Of a stretch of DNA of 64,000 nucleotides, positions 27,699-36,374 are shown piece by piece. The stretch spans positions 1,116,001 to 1,180,000 of the forward strand of contig NZ_CP030048.1 in the NCBI RefSeq assembly GCF_015291665.1, given 5' to 3'. Under the pieces are notes generated by a model. That model had not been told where the DNA came from, ran no database searches, and saw only the letters and a program-made list of their open reading frames with translations. The position numbers and the translations under genes are program-made. The DNA is from Bradyrhizobium sp. CCBAU 53338 (GTDB lineage: Bacteria; Pseudomonadota; Alphaproteobacteria; Rhizobiales; Xanthobacteraceae). Positions within the stretch are counted from its first letter, which is position 1, and each line of letters starts with the position of its first letter.

Positions 27699-28569
27699 GG
27701 CACTTCAGAGCATCCCGCTCACCCCAGCCAACACCGCGGATCCCGCGCCGGAATATCCCTGGCCGAAGCCATTCAAGTCCGCGATGTTCCTCTCGTTCGA
27801 CGTCGACGCTGAGAGCGCGTGGACCAGCAAGGACGCGGTGCACGCGCAGCGGCTCATCACCATGAGCTATGGCGGCTATGAGGCGCGCGTCGGTACGCCG
27901 AAGCTTCTGGAGCTGCTCGACCAGCTCGATCTCAAGGCGACATTCTTCGTCACCGGCTGGTCGGTCGATGCGCATCCGGCGATGGCCGAATCCATTCTCA
28001 AGGCCGGCCACGAGATCGGCCATCATGGTTATCACCATCTGCTGCCAGATCCTGGCGATCCCTGGATCGAAGAGGAGCTCGAGCGCGGCTTCGAGGCGCT
28101 GAAGCGCAGGCTTGGCGTCAGGCCGACCGGATACCGGGCGCCGTATGGCGAATTCACCGAGGAGCTGCGCGTCGCCCTGGTGCGCCACGGCATCGTCTAT
28201 ACATCCTCGTTCCGCGACGACGTGCGGCCCTATCGTCATCGTCTCGCCAACGGCAAGCCCGGTACGATCGAGCTGCCGGTGACTGCGAGCTATGACGACT
28301 GGATGCACGGCTTGTCGGCGCGCTTCAGCCCGCGCTCGATCTTCCCCAAGGAGCACGTGCTCTCGATCTGGAAGGACGAGCTGGATGAGGTCCGCGACTG
28401 GGGTGCGATGGTAACCACGGTGCTGCATCCGCAATGCAGCGGCCGGCCGATGCGGCTGCGCCTGCTGCGCGAGTTCCTCGCTTACGCAAAGTCCTGCCCG
28501 GACGTCTGGATCACGACCGGCGAGAAGATCGCGGACAACTTCCTGCGCCACGAGGCCGCCAACCGTTGA
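27685..28569 (+). CDS. polysaccharide-deacetylase-fold hydrolase, possible cyclic imide hydrolase
   Basis: A 294-residue NodB-like protein without a signal peptide, so cytosolic. The metal site is visible as SFDVDAE (about 37-43) and GHEIGHHGYHH (about 112-122); PTGYRAPYGEFTEELR is the third family motif. It resembles the PuuE/HpPgdA subgroup, whose members include allantoinase and cyclic imidase activities besides deacetylases. Its place between an amino acid transporter and a hydantoin-type racemase, with an N-carbamoylase upstream, argues for a cyclic amide or imide substrate rather than a polysaccharide; that is inference. Confidence 0.75.
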   Translation: MLDSKALQSIPLTPANTADPAPEYPWPKPFKSAMFLSFDVDAESAWTSKDAVHAQRLITMSYGGYEARVGTPKLLELLDQLDLKATFFVTGWSVDAHPAMAESILKAGHEIGHHGYHHLLPDPGDPWIEEELERGFEALKRRLGVRPTGYRAPYGEFTEELRVALVRHGIVYTSSFRDDVRPYRHRLANGKPGTIELPVTASYDDWMHGLSARFSPRSIFPKEHVLSIWKDELDEVRDWGAMVTTVLHPQCSGRPMRLRLLREFLAYAKSCPDVWITTGEKIADNFLRHEAANR

Positions 28570-28572
28570 GCC

Positions 28573-29247
28573 ATGCCAGTGAGCCTTGCCATGACCCGTC
28601 GCCGCATCCTCGTCATCAACCCCAACTCCTCGGCGTCGGTGACGGCGGCGATCGACGATGCGGTCGCGCCGCTGCGGATGTCGGGTGGGCCCGAGATCGA
28701 GGTGATCGGTCTCGCCGAAGGGCCGCCGGGCATCAGCTTTCAGCGCGACGCAGACAGCGTCGTGATGCCGCTGGTGAATCGTGTCTCACGTGACGATGCC
28801 GATGCCTTCGTGCTCGCCTGCTTCAGCGATCCCGGCCTGCATGCGGTGCGCGAGGCGGCCGGTGGTCGCCCGGTGATGGGCATCGCCGAATGCGGCATCT
28901 TTCGCGCGCTGATGCTGGGCGAACGTTTCGGCATCATTGCGCTGTCGCCGTCGAGCATCCGTCGCCAGCAACGCATGGCGCGGGTGATGGGCGTCGACAG
29001 TCGCTACGCCGGAAGCTGGTCGGTCGGCGCGAGCGCGGCCGAGACAGCAGGCGTGGATATCCGCGGACGGCTGATCGAGGCCGGCCGCGCGCTGGTCACC
29101 CAATGCCGCGCCGATGTCGTGGTGATGGGTTGCGCCGGCATGGCCTCGCATCGCGCGGCGATTGCGGAAGCGATCGGCGTGCCCGTCGTTGAACCGGCGC
29201 AGCAGGCGGTCGCGGCTGCGATCGGCGCGGTCTTGTTGAATACGTGA
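28573..29247 (+). CDS. Asp/Glu/hydantoin racemase family protein
   Basis: A 224-residue protein of the HyuE-like racemase family. It starts RRILVINPNSSASVTAAI and has the two catalytic-type cysteines, Cys83 in VLACFSDPG and Cys187 in VVMGCAGMASH. Such enzymes racemise 5-substituted hydantoins, aspartate or related acids by two-base proton transfer, without cofactor. It lies three bases after the deacetylase-fold gene. An alternative ATG at 28591 removes six residues. The end overlaps the next frame region only slightly. Confidence 0.88.
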   Translation: MPVSLAMTRRRILVINPNSSASVTAAIDDAVAPLRMSGGPEIEVIGLAEGPPGISFQRDADSVVMPLVNRVSRDDADAFVLACFSDPGLHAVREAAGGRPVMGIAECGIFRALMLGERFGIIALSPSSIRRQQRMARVMGVDSRYAGSWSVGASAAETAGVDIRGRLIEAGRALVTQCRADVVVMGCAGMASHRAAIAEAIGVPVVEPAQQAVAAAIGAVLLNT

Positions 29248-29270
29248 AGTCTCTTGAGGAGCCTCTTGTA

Positions 29271-30854
29271 ATGCCCATCTCCCGCCGCTCGCTCCTCAAG
29301 GCCGCTGCAACAGTACCGGCATTGTCGCTGCCAGGCATCGTACGTGCTGAATCCCAGTCGACGCTCCGCTTCATCCCAGTCATCGACCTCGCCTTCGTCG
29401 ATCCGATCTACTCGACCGCGCAGGTGTCGCGAAACCACGGCTTCATGGTCTACGATACGCTCTACGGCATGAGCGCTTCGCTTCAGGTCTCGCCGCAGAT
29501 GCTGTCGGGCCACGTCATCTCCGGCGACGAGCTCCAGTGGGACCTCAGCTTGCGTGACGGGCTGTTCTGGCACGACGGCGAGCGCGTGCTCGCGCGCGAC
29601 TGTGTTGCCAGCATCCGCCGCTGGGCCGCGCGTGACGGCTTTGGTGGTGAGCTGATGGAGGCGACCAATGAGCTTTCAGCCGCCGACGACCGCACCATCC
29701 GCTTTCGCCTCAAGCGTCCGTTCCCGCTGCTGCCGCAGGCGCTCGGCAAGGCCGCGATCAATGCCTGCTTCATGATGCCTGAGCGGCTGGCGAGCCAGGA
29801 CCCGTTCAAGCCTTTGACCGAAGTGATTGGTAGCGGCCCGTTCCGCTATCTCGCCGACGAACGCGTGCAGGGCGCCCGCAACGCCTATGCCAAGTTCGAT
29901 CGCTACCAGCCGCGCACCGACGGCAAGCCGGATTGGACCGCGGGCCCGAAGATCGTGCACTACGACCGCGTGGTCTGGACCACGACGCCCGATGCCGGCA
30001 CCGGCGTCGCCGCCCTGCAGACCGGCGAGCAGGACTGGCAGGAGACCACCCCGCACGATCTGCTCCCGATCATCAAGGCCGCCGGCGACATCGAGACCCG
30101 CATCCTCGATCCCAGAGGCTACGCCTGCATGCTGCGGCTCAATCATCTGCAGCCGCCGTTCGACAATCCCGCGATCCGTCGCGCGCTGCTTGGCGCGATC
30201 GACCAGTCCGCCTTCATGACGGCGGTGGCCGGCACCGATCCGGCCTTCCAGGTGTCGCCGATCGGCTTCTTTGCCCCGGGGACGCCGATGGCGAGCGACG
30301 TCGGCCTCGGCGTGTTCCGCGGCCCGCGCAACTACGACAAGGTGAAGGCCGATCTAACGGCCGCCGGCTACAATGGCGAGAAGATCGTGGTGCTGGTCCC
30401 CACCAATTCGCTGGCGCAGAAGCCGCTCGGCGAGATCGCGGTGGACAGCCTGCGCAAGGCCGGCCTGAACGTCGAATACGCTGGACTCGATTTCGCTGTC
30501 GTGCTGCAGCGCCAGCTCAAGAAGGATCCGGTCGGGCAGGGCGGCTGGAGCGCCGCCGTCGGCAACTGGCAGGGCATCGACTGGCTCAATCCCGCCGGCA
30601 ACACCAACATCCGCGGCGAGGGCAAGGTCGCCGGCTGGTACAAGAGCGAGAAGATGGGGCCGTTGCGCAGCCAGTGGCTGGCCGCCTCCGAGCTCGCCGA
30701 GCAGCAGCGCATCTGCCGCGAGATCCAGGCGGTCGCCTTCGAGGAAATCCCCTATATTCCGATCGGCCTCTACAAGCAGCCGACCGCCTATCGCAAAGAC
30801 ATCACCGGCATTCTCGACGGCACCGCCGTCTTCTGGAACGTACGCCCCGCATGA
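29271..30854 (+). CDS. ABC transporter substrate-binding protein, family 5 (orphan)
   Basis: 527 residues from the ATG at 29271, with GAGGAG upstream. The Tat-type leader MPISRRSLLKAAATVPALSL is followed by the dipeptide/oligopeptide-binding fold: DLSLRDGLFWHDGERVLARDCVASIRRW, IGSGPFRY, DNPAIRRALLGAIDQ and EEIPYIPIGLYKQ. It should bind a peptide-like or larger solute in the periplasm. No family 5 permease or ATPase follows, so it either uses one encoded elsewhere or has a sensing role. Its stop overlaps the amidohydrolase start. Confidence 0.9.
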   Translation: MPISRRSLLKAAATVPALSLPGIVRAESQSTLRFIPVIDLAFVDPIYSTAQVSRNHGFMVYDTLYGMSASLQVSPQMLSGHVISGDELQWDLSLRDGLFWHDGERVLARDCVASIRRWAARDGFGGELMEATNELSAADDRTIRFRLKRPFPLLPQALGKAAINACFMMPERLASQDPFKPLTEVIGSGPFRYLADERVQGARNAYAKFDRYQPRTDGKPDWTAGPKIVHYDRVVWTTTPDAGTGVAALQTGEQDWQETTPHDLLPIIKAAGDIETRILDPRGYACMLRLNHLQPPFDNPAIRRALLGAIDQSAFMTAVAGTDPAFQVSPIGFFAPGTPMASDVGLGVFRGPRNYDKVKADLTAAGYNGEKIVVLVPTNSLAQKPLGEIAVDSLRKAGLNVEYAGLDFAVVLQRQLKKDPVGQGGWSAAVGNWQGIDWLNPAGNTNIRGEGKVAGWYKSEKMGPLRSQWLAASELAEQQRICREIQAVAFEEIPYIPIGLYKQPTAYRKDITGILDGTAVFWNVRPA

Positions 30855-32224
30855 GCACCACGGCAATCTTCGGCAGCCATGTGCTGTCACGCAAAGATGG
30901 CGCGCAGCACGTGTTGCGTGACCATTGGGTCCTGGTCGAAGGCCAGAGGATCGCCGCGATCACCCGCGACAAGCCGAGCGCCGACGCCGTCTACGATCGT
31001 CCCGGCCGCTTCGTCCTGCCGGGCCTCTTGAACCTGCACAATCACTGCTTCTCTGAAGCCGTCGCGCGCAGTCACAGTGAGGACGGTAACGGCCGCAAGA
31101 ACAACCAGAGCATCGTCTATACGGTGCTGTTGCCGCTGACCAAACGCGGCGCCGATGTCCTGTCGGCGGAAGAGCGCCTGGCCGTCGCGCGGCTCGGCAT
31201 CCTCCAACTCCTGAAGGGCGGTGCGACTACGGTGATGGAGCCGTTCCGCAACTCGATTCCGGAGATGTTCGACGCGGCCGAAGAGATGGGAATCCGCTTC
31301 TATGGCGCGCCCTATCTGTTCTCGACGTCCGACGCCAAGGCCGGACCCGATGGTGTGGTCCGCTATTCCGGCGACGATGGCGCTGCCGACATGGCGACAT
31401 GGGATGCGCTCTATCAGCGCTGGAACAATCGTGGCGATGGCCGCATCTCACTTGCGATGAGCCCGCACGCCACCGATACCTGCGGCCCCGATCTGCTGAA
31501 GGCCTGCGCCATGCGGGCACGCGAGCTCGGCGTGCCCATCACGACGCACATGGCGCAGAGCCGTGCAGAGGTCGATACCATCGGCAAGCGCTATGGCGGC
31601 CGCACGCCAGCGGAGTATCTCGACTGGCTCGGTCTGCTTGCACCCGACCTGATGGCGGCGCACTGCATGTTCAGCAGCGACGATGACCTCAAGCTGATGG
31701 CTGCGCGCGGCATGACGGTGCTCAATTGTCCGCGCGTGTTCGCGCGCGCCGGCGTTACCGCGGCGTTCAGCCGGTTCGCGGAGCATGGCGTGCGCACCGT
31801 GGTCGGTACCGACGGCTACAACATGGATTTGCTCGGCGAACTCAATGCGGCGTCGCTGATCTCGAAGGTCACGTCGCAGCGCGCCGATGTCGCGAACTCG
31901 CCGGAGCTGATCGAGGCGAACACCGCCGTCGCCGCCGACGTCATCAAGCGGCCGGACCTCGGCCGGATCGAGCCGGGCGCCACCGCCGACCTCACCGTGG
32001 TCGACCTCACCCATCCGCATCTTCAGCCGCTGTTCGATCCGCGCCGCGCGCTGATCGCGCTCGCCAACCGCGCCAATATCGATCAGGTCATGGTCGATGG
32101 CCGCGTGCTGGTCGATGAGGGACGCTATCTCGGCGCGGATGAGGCGGCGATCACGGCAGCAGGTGCGGCTGCGATTGGCAAGATCTGGGACCTGCCGGAA
32201 GCGCAGGCGGCGTTCAACGGCTAG
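30851..32224 (+). CDS. metal-dependent amidohydrolase (deaminase / TrzA-AtzA-like)
   Basis: 457 residues from the ATG at 30851, overlapping the previous stop. Metal ligands follow the subtype III pattern: His63 and His65 in LPGLLNLHNHCF, His in PITTHMAQS, His in MAAHCMFSSDD and Asp in VVGTDGYNMD. Family members deaminate or dechlorinate N-heterocycles (guanine, cytosine, S-adenosylhomocysteine, triazines, creatinine). The exact ring is not readable. It ends the operon; its stop TAG and the TAG of the convergent LysR gene share the same CTAG. Confidence 0.88.
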   Translation: MSTTAIFGSHVLSRKDGAQHVLRDHWVLVEGQRIAAITRDKPSADAVYDRPGRFVLPGLLNLHNHCFSEAVARSHSEDGNGRKNNQSIVYTVLLPLTKRGADVLSAEERLAVARLGILQLLKGGATTVMEPFRNSIPEMFDAAEEMGIRFYGAPYLFSTSDAKAGPDGVVRYSGDDGAADMATWDALYQRWNNRGDGRISLAMSPHATDTCGPDLLKACAMRARELGVPITTHMAQSRAEVDTIGKRYGGRTPAEYLDWLGLLAPDLMAAHCMFSSDDDLKLMAARGMTVLNCPRVFARAGVTAAFSRFAEHGVRTVVGTDGYNMDLLGELNAASLISKVTSQRADVANSPELIEANTAVAADVIKRPDLGRIEPGATADLTVVDLTHPHLQPLFDPRRALIALANRANIDQVMVDGRVLVDEGRYLGADEAAITAAGAAAIGKIWDLPEAQAAFNG

Positions 32225-33120
32225 CTCTCGAACTCGACGAGCGACTTGCGCATCATCTCGACGAGATCGAGCGCCACCGGCGAGGGGCTGCGCTGCGCGG
32301 GAAACACGGCGGAGAATTCGAAGTCGATGCGCGGCAGGAAGCGGCGCACGACGACGCCGCGGGTCGCAAATTCCTGCGCGGTGAAGGGATCGCAGATCGC
32401 AACGCCAAGCCCCGACGAGACCATGCCGCACATGATCTCCGATAGCGCGGTCTCCACGCGCAGCACGCGGCGGACATCGTGGCGATGGAAGATCTGGTCG
32501 ACGAGGTGCCGGCTCGATGACCCCGCCGAGAGCGAGATGAACGTCTCGCCCTCGAAGTCGCGCGGCTCCAGAACTTGCTTCTCCGCGAGACGATGACCCG
32601 TCGGCAGTACAGCGACCCGCGCGGGCGACGGCAGGCGCATGCTCGGCAGGCCGGAATGCGCGATCGGCACCTCGGCAAAGCCGACGTCGCATTGATTGTT
32701 CAGCACCCAATCGACCACGATCGGCGAGATCACGCCGAAGAAGGCGAGGTTGAGATTCGGCCGCTCTTTCAGGAAATGCCCGGTGAGCCGCGGCAGATAG
32801 CCGTTCGACAACGCCGGCAGTGCCGCGATGCGCAAAGAGCCGGTGCGGCGACCGCGAATTTCTTCCGCCGCGGCAGTGATACGTTCGAGGCCGACGAAGG
32901 AACGTTCCACCTCGGTGTAGAGCGCCATCGCTGCGGCAGTGGGCACGAGGCCGGTGCCGCGCCGCTCGAACAGCTCCATTTTCAACAGCGCCTGGAAGTC
33001 GCGCAGCAACCTGCTGACCGCCGGCTGCGTGACCGTCATCAGCGCCGCTGCCTCGGTGACGCTGCCGGTCAGCATCATCGCACGGAAGGCTTCCACCTGC
33101 CGCGAATTGATCCGCGCCAT
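32221..33120 (-). CDS. LysR family regulator of the oxidase/PotFGHI-like unit
   Basis: 299 residues from the ATG at 33120 (MARINSRQVEAFRAMMLTGSVTEAAALMTVTQPAVSRLLRDFQ), with GGAA eight bases upstream; a start at 33132 would add four residues. N-terminal winged helix-turn-helix, C-terminal effector domain. It is divergent to the ABC-dehydrogenase operon (33398 onward), so it most likely controls that unit. Confidence 0.9.
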   Translation of the reverse strand: MARINSRQVEAFRAMMLTGSVTEAAALMTVTQPAVSRLLRDFQALLKMELFERRGTGLVPTAAAMALYTEVERSFVGLERITAAAEEIRGRRTGSLRIAALPALSNGYLPRLTGHFLKERPNLNLAFFGVISPIVVDWVLNNQCDVGFAEVPIAHSGLPSMRLPSPARVAVLPTGHRLAEKQVLEPRDFEGETFISLSAGSSSRHLVDQIFHRHDVRRVLRVETALSEIMCGMVSSGLGVAICDPFTAQEFATRGVVVRRFLPRIDFEFSAVFPAQRSPSPVALDLVEMMRKSLVEFES

Positions 33121-33397
33121 CCCAAATTCCATTCATAACATTTTTGCATGCAGAGGGTGCCATTATTCATTGGACGATGGAAGGCGGGGTTTGCGATCTT
33201 TTTCATCAAGGCTGGAGACAGCCCGCTTTTTCGGCACCTTGGAGGCGTTCAAACCTCCAAATCGCGCCCAAATCCGCTGAGCAGAGGCCGGATCCCTGCT
33301 TCCAGACGGATCCGGCGCGGAAGGAAATGCGGCAACGCGCTTCAGCCAGGGATTTTGTCGGCACGTCACCTCATTCCGGTATTGGAGATCGGTCCAC
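33121..33397. promoter_or_regulatory. divergent LysR / ABC-dehydrogenase promoter region
   Basis: 277 bases between outward genes. Near the LysR gene the sequence is AT-rich (attcataacatttttgcatg). A further element is the small inverted pair CCGGATCC / GGATCCGG around 33288 and 33310 (hairpin in the leader). A ribosome site (TTGGAGATCGG) precedes the ATG at 33398. Confidence 0.45.
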
Positions 33398-34435
33398 ATG
33401 AAAACTCTTCGCCTTCTCACTGCGGTCAGCATCGCAGCGCTCATCGCCATCCCGACGGCCGTCTCGGCCCAGCAAAAAACGCTCTATGTCGCCGGCTACG
33501 GCGGCTCGTTCGAGAAGACCATCCGCGACGAGGTGATTCCGAGCTTCGAGAAGGAGAACAACGTCAAGGTCGAGTACGTTGCCGGCAATTCCACCGACAC
33601 GCTGGCCAAGCTCCAGGCGCAGAAGGGCAACCAGCAGATCGACGTCGCCATCGTCGATGACGGTCCGATGTATCAGGCGATCCAGCTCGGCTTCTGCGGC
33701 AAGCTCGACGGCCTGCCCGCCGCCGACCTCTACGACACCGCGCGCTTCAAGGACGACCGCGCCGTCGCGATCGGCATTGTCGCCACCGGGTTGATGTACA
33801 ACACCAAGGTGTTCAAAGAGAAAGGCTGGGCGCCGCCGACCTCGTGGAATGATCTGAAGGACACGAAATACGCCAAGCAACTCGTGATCCCGCCGATCAA
33901 CAACACCTATGGTCTCGAAGCGCTGGTGATGCTGTCGAAGATGAATGGCGGTAGCGAATCCAACGTCGACTCCGGCTTCAAGATATTCAAGGAAGAGATC
34001 AATCCGAACGTGCTCGCCTACGAGCCGTCGCCGGGCAAGATGACCGAGCTGTTCCAGTCCGGTCAGGCCGTCATCGCGGTGTGGGGTACCGGGCGCGTGC
34101 AGAGCTTTGCCAACACCGGCTTCCCCGTCGACTTCGTCTACCCCAAGGAAGGCGCGGCGACGCTGCTGACGACGGCGTGTCCGATCGCCAAGCCGAATGC
34201 GTCACCGCTGGCGTCCAGCTTCGTGAAGATGCTGCTCGATCCCAAGATCCAGCTCGTGATGCTGAAGGACTACGGCTACGGCCCCGTGCTGAAATCGCTG
34301 AAGGTGCCGCCCGATCTCGGCAAGATGGCCCCGATCGGCGAGCGCGCGGCAAAACTGTATAATCCGGACTGGGCCACGATCAACGAGAAGCGCGAGGAGT
34401 GGACCAAGCGCTGGAACCGCGAGGTCGAGCGCTGA
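33398..34435 (+). CDS. PotD/PotF-like ABC transporter substrate-binding protein
   Basis: A 345-residue protein with a Sec signal (MKTLRLLTAVSIAALIAIPTAVSA) and a polyamine/Fe-type binding fold: LYVAGYGGSFEKTIRDEVIPSFEKEN, QQIDVAIVDDGPMYQAIQ, GLMYNTKVFKEKGWAPPTSWNDL and VWGTGRVQSFAN. It catches the ligand, probably a small cationic or zwitterionic amine compound, in the periplasm. First gene of a nine-gene run ending at ridA. Confidence 0.92.
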   Translation: MKTLRLLTAVSIAALIAIPTAVSAQQKTLYVAGYGGSFEKTIRDEVIPSFEKENNVKVEYVAGNSTDTLAKLQAQKGNQQIDVAIVDDGPMYQAIQLGFCGKLDGLPAADLYDTARFKDDRAVAIGIVATGLMYNTKVFKEKGWAPPTSWNDLKDTKYAKQLVIPPINNTYGLEALVMLSKMNGGSESNVDSGFKIFKEEINPNVLAYEPSPGKMTELFQSGQAVIAVWGTGRVQSFANTGFPVDFVYPKEGAATLLTTACPIAKPNASPLASSFVKMLLDPKIQLVMLKDYGYGPVLKSLKVPPDLGKMAPIGERAAKLYNPDWATINEKREEWTKRWNREVER

Positions 34436-34461
34436 TCTGACCGTCGCGGCGGAGGCAGCCT

Positions 34462-35502
34462 ATGGCCTATCTCGAGCTCGATCGGGTCGCAAAGCAATTC
34501 GGCGCACAGACTGTGGTCGACGACTTCAGTCTCGCGGTGGGCAAGGGGGAGTTCATCTCCTTCCTCGGCCCCTCCGGCTGCGGCAAGACCACGACGTTGC
34601 AGATGATCGCGGGTTTCCTCGATCCCACGCGCGGCGCGATCCGCCTGGAGGACAAGGACCTGTCTGCGATCCATCCGGCCAAGCGCGGCCTCGGGATCGT
34701 GTTCCAGAGCTACGCGCTGTTTCCGCACATGACCGCGGCGGAGAACGTCGCGTTCGGCCTCGAGATGCGCAACGTGCCGCGCGCCGAAAGGGCCGAGCGT
34801 GTTCGTTCTGCGCTCGCGATGGTGGGCCTGGCCGGTTACGAGGACCGCCATCCCCGCCGGATGTCCGGCGGACAGCAACAGCGCGTCGCGCTGGCGCGTG
34901 CACTGGTGATCAAGCCGAGCGTGCTGCTGCTCGACGAGCCGCTCTCGAACCTCGATGCCAAACTGCGCGAGGAGATGCAGATCGAGCTGCGCCAGATCCA
35001 GCGCACCATCGGTACCACCACGATCCTGGTCACCCACGACCAGAACGAGGCGATGTCGCTGTCCGACCGGATCGTGGTGATGAGCCAGGGCAAGATCGAG
35101 CAGATCGGCACGCCGCAGGAGACGTATGAGAAGCCTGCCTCGGCCTTTGTTTCGCAATTCCTCGGCAAGACCAATGATTTCGCTGGAACGATCGATCGAA
35201 CCGCGGCCCCGGGTTGGCTGGTCGTGGGCTCGTGGAGCGCGCCGGCCCCGGCTGGGCTCAATGGCCCCGTCACGGTCAGTATCCGTCCTGAAAGAGTCGG
35301 CTTCGGCGAGGCTGGTCTCAGCGCAAAGATCGTCACCCGCATCTTCCAGGGCAATCACTGGCTGTTCCAGTGCGACAGCGAATGCGGCCCGGCGATCGTG
35401 ATCCGCCAGAATGACGGCACGGCGCAGCCGGCCGAAGGCGAGGCGGTCCGTCTTGCCTGGCGGCCGGAAGATATGAGCTTGCGCGCGAGGAGCGTCGCAT
35501 GA
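34462..35502 (+). CDS. PotA-like ABC transporter ATPase
   Basis: A 346-residue ATPase: Walker A GPSGCGKTTTLQM, Q-loop FQSYALFPHMTA, signature MSGGQQQR, Walker B LLLDEPLSNLDAK, H-loop LVTHDQNEAMSLSDR. The C-terminal 100 residues form a TOBE-type regulatory domain as in spermidine/putrescine importers. Overlaps the following permease gene by four bases. Confidence 0.94.
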   Translation: MAYLELDRVAKQFGAQTVVDDFSLAVGKGEFISFLGPSGCGKTTTLQMIAGFLDPTRGAIRLEDKDLSAIHPAKRGLGIVFQSYALFPHMTAAENVAFGLEMRNVPRAERAERVRSALAMVGLAGYEDRHPRRMSGGQQQRVALARALVIKPSVLLLDEPLSNLDAKLREEMQIELRQIQRTIGTTTILVTHDQNEAMSLSDRIVVMSQGKIEQIGTPQETYEKPASAFVSQFLGKTNDFAGTIDRTAAPGWLVVGSWSAPAPAGLNGPVTVSIRPERVGFGEAGLSAKIVTRIFQGNHWLFQCDSECGPAIVIRQNDGTAQPAEGEAVRLAWRPEDMSLRARSVA

Positions 35503-36374
35503 GCGCGGTCGCCGAGGAGCACGGTGCGCGTGCGCCGTGGGCGCTGACGGCGCCCGCCTTGATGCTGTTCGTCGGCGTGCTGCTGATCCCGCTGGCGATG
35601 ACGGTGATGCTGTCGTTCCACGACTGGGGCCAGTACAAGGGCATCGAGCCGGTGTTCATCCTCAAGAACTGGCGGGAGATCGCGACCGATCCCTATTACG
35701 CGGAAATGTTCTGGCGGACGTTTCGCATCGCCATCCTGACCACGCTGCTCACGGCCTTGCTCGGTGCACCCGAGGCCTACATCCTCAACCGCATGAACGG
35801 CCGCTGGAAGAGCCTCTTCCTGCTGGTCATCCTCGGGCCGCTGCTGATCTCCGTGGTGGCGCGCACGCTCGGCTGGGCGCTGCTGTTCGGCGGCAACAAC
35901 GGCCTCGTCAACAAGCTTCTGATGTCGCTGGGCGTGATTCGCTCGCCCATTCCCTTCATGTTCACCGAAACAGGCATGGTGGTCGCGCTTGCGCATGTGA
36001 TGATGCCGTTCATGGTGCTGTCGGTCTGGGCCGCGCTGCAGCGGGTCGATCCGCAGATCGAGAATGCCGCGATGTCGCTCGGCGCCGGCCCTGTCACCAT
36101 CATCCGCCGCATCATCATGCCGCAGATCATGCCGGGCGTGCTGTCGGGTGCGATCATCGTGTTCTCGCTCTCGGCCAGTGCCTTCGCGACGCCCGCGATC
36201 ATCGGCGGCCGTCGGCTCAAGGTCGCGGCGACGCTGGCCTATGACGAATTTCTCAACACGCTGAACTGGCCGCTCGGTGCTGCCGTGGCGACACTGCTGC
36301 TGGTCGCGCTGGTCTTGATCGTCGTAGGCAGCAACGCGCTGATCGAGCGGCGCTATGCGGAGGTGTTCCGATGA
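35499..36374 (+). CDS. PotB/PotH-like ABC permease
   Basis: A 291-residue inner membrane protein with about six hydrophobic helices (first at about 13-38) and the EAA loop ENAAMSLGAGPVTIIRRIIMPQIMPG. It pairs with the next permease to form the channel. Overlaps both neighbours by four bases. Confidence 0.93.
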   Translation: MSAVAEEHGARAPWALTAPALMLFVGVLLIPLAMTVMLSFHDWGQYKGIEPVFILKNWREIATDPYYAEMFWRTFRIAILTTLLTALLGAPEAYILNRMNGRWKSLFLLVILGPLLISVVARTLGWALLFGGNNGLVNKLLMSLGVIRSPIPFMFTETGMVVALAHVMMPFMVLSVWAALQRVDPQIENAAMSLGAGPVTIIRRIIMPQIMPGVLSGAIIVFSLSASAFATPAIIGGRRLKVAATLAYDEFLNTLNWPLGAAVATLLLVALVLIVVGSNALIERRYAEVFR

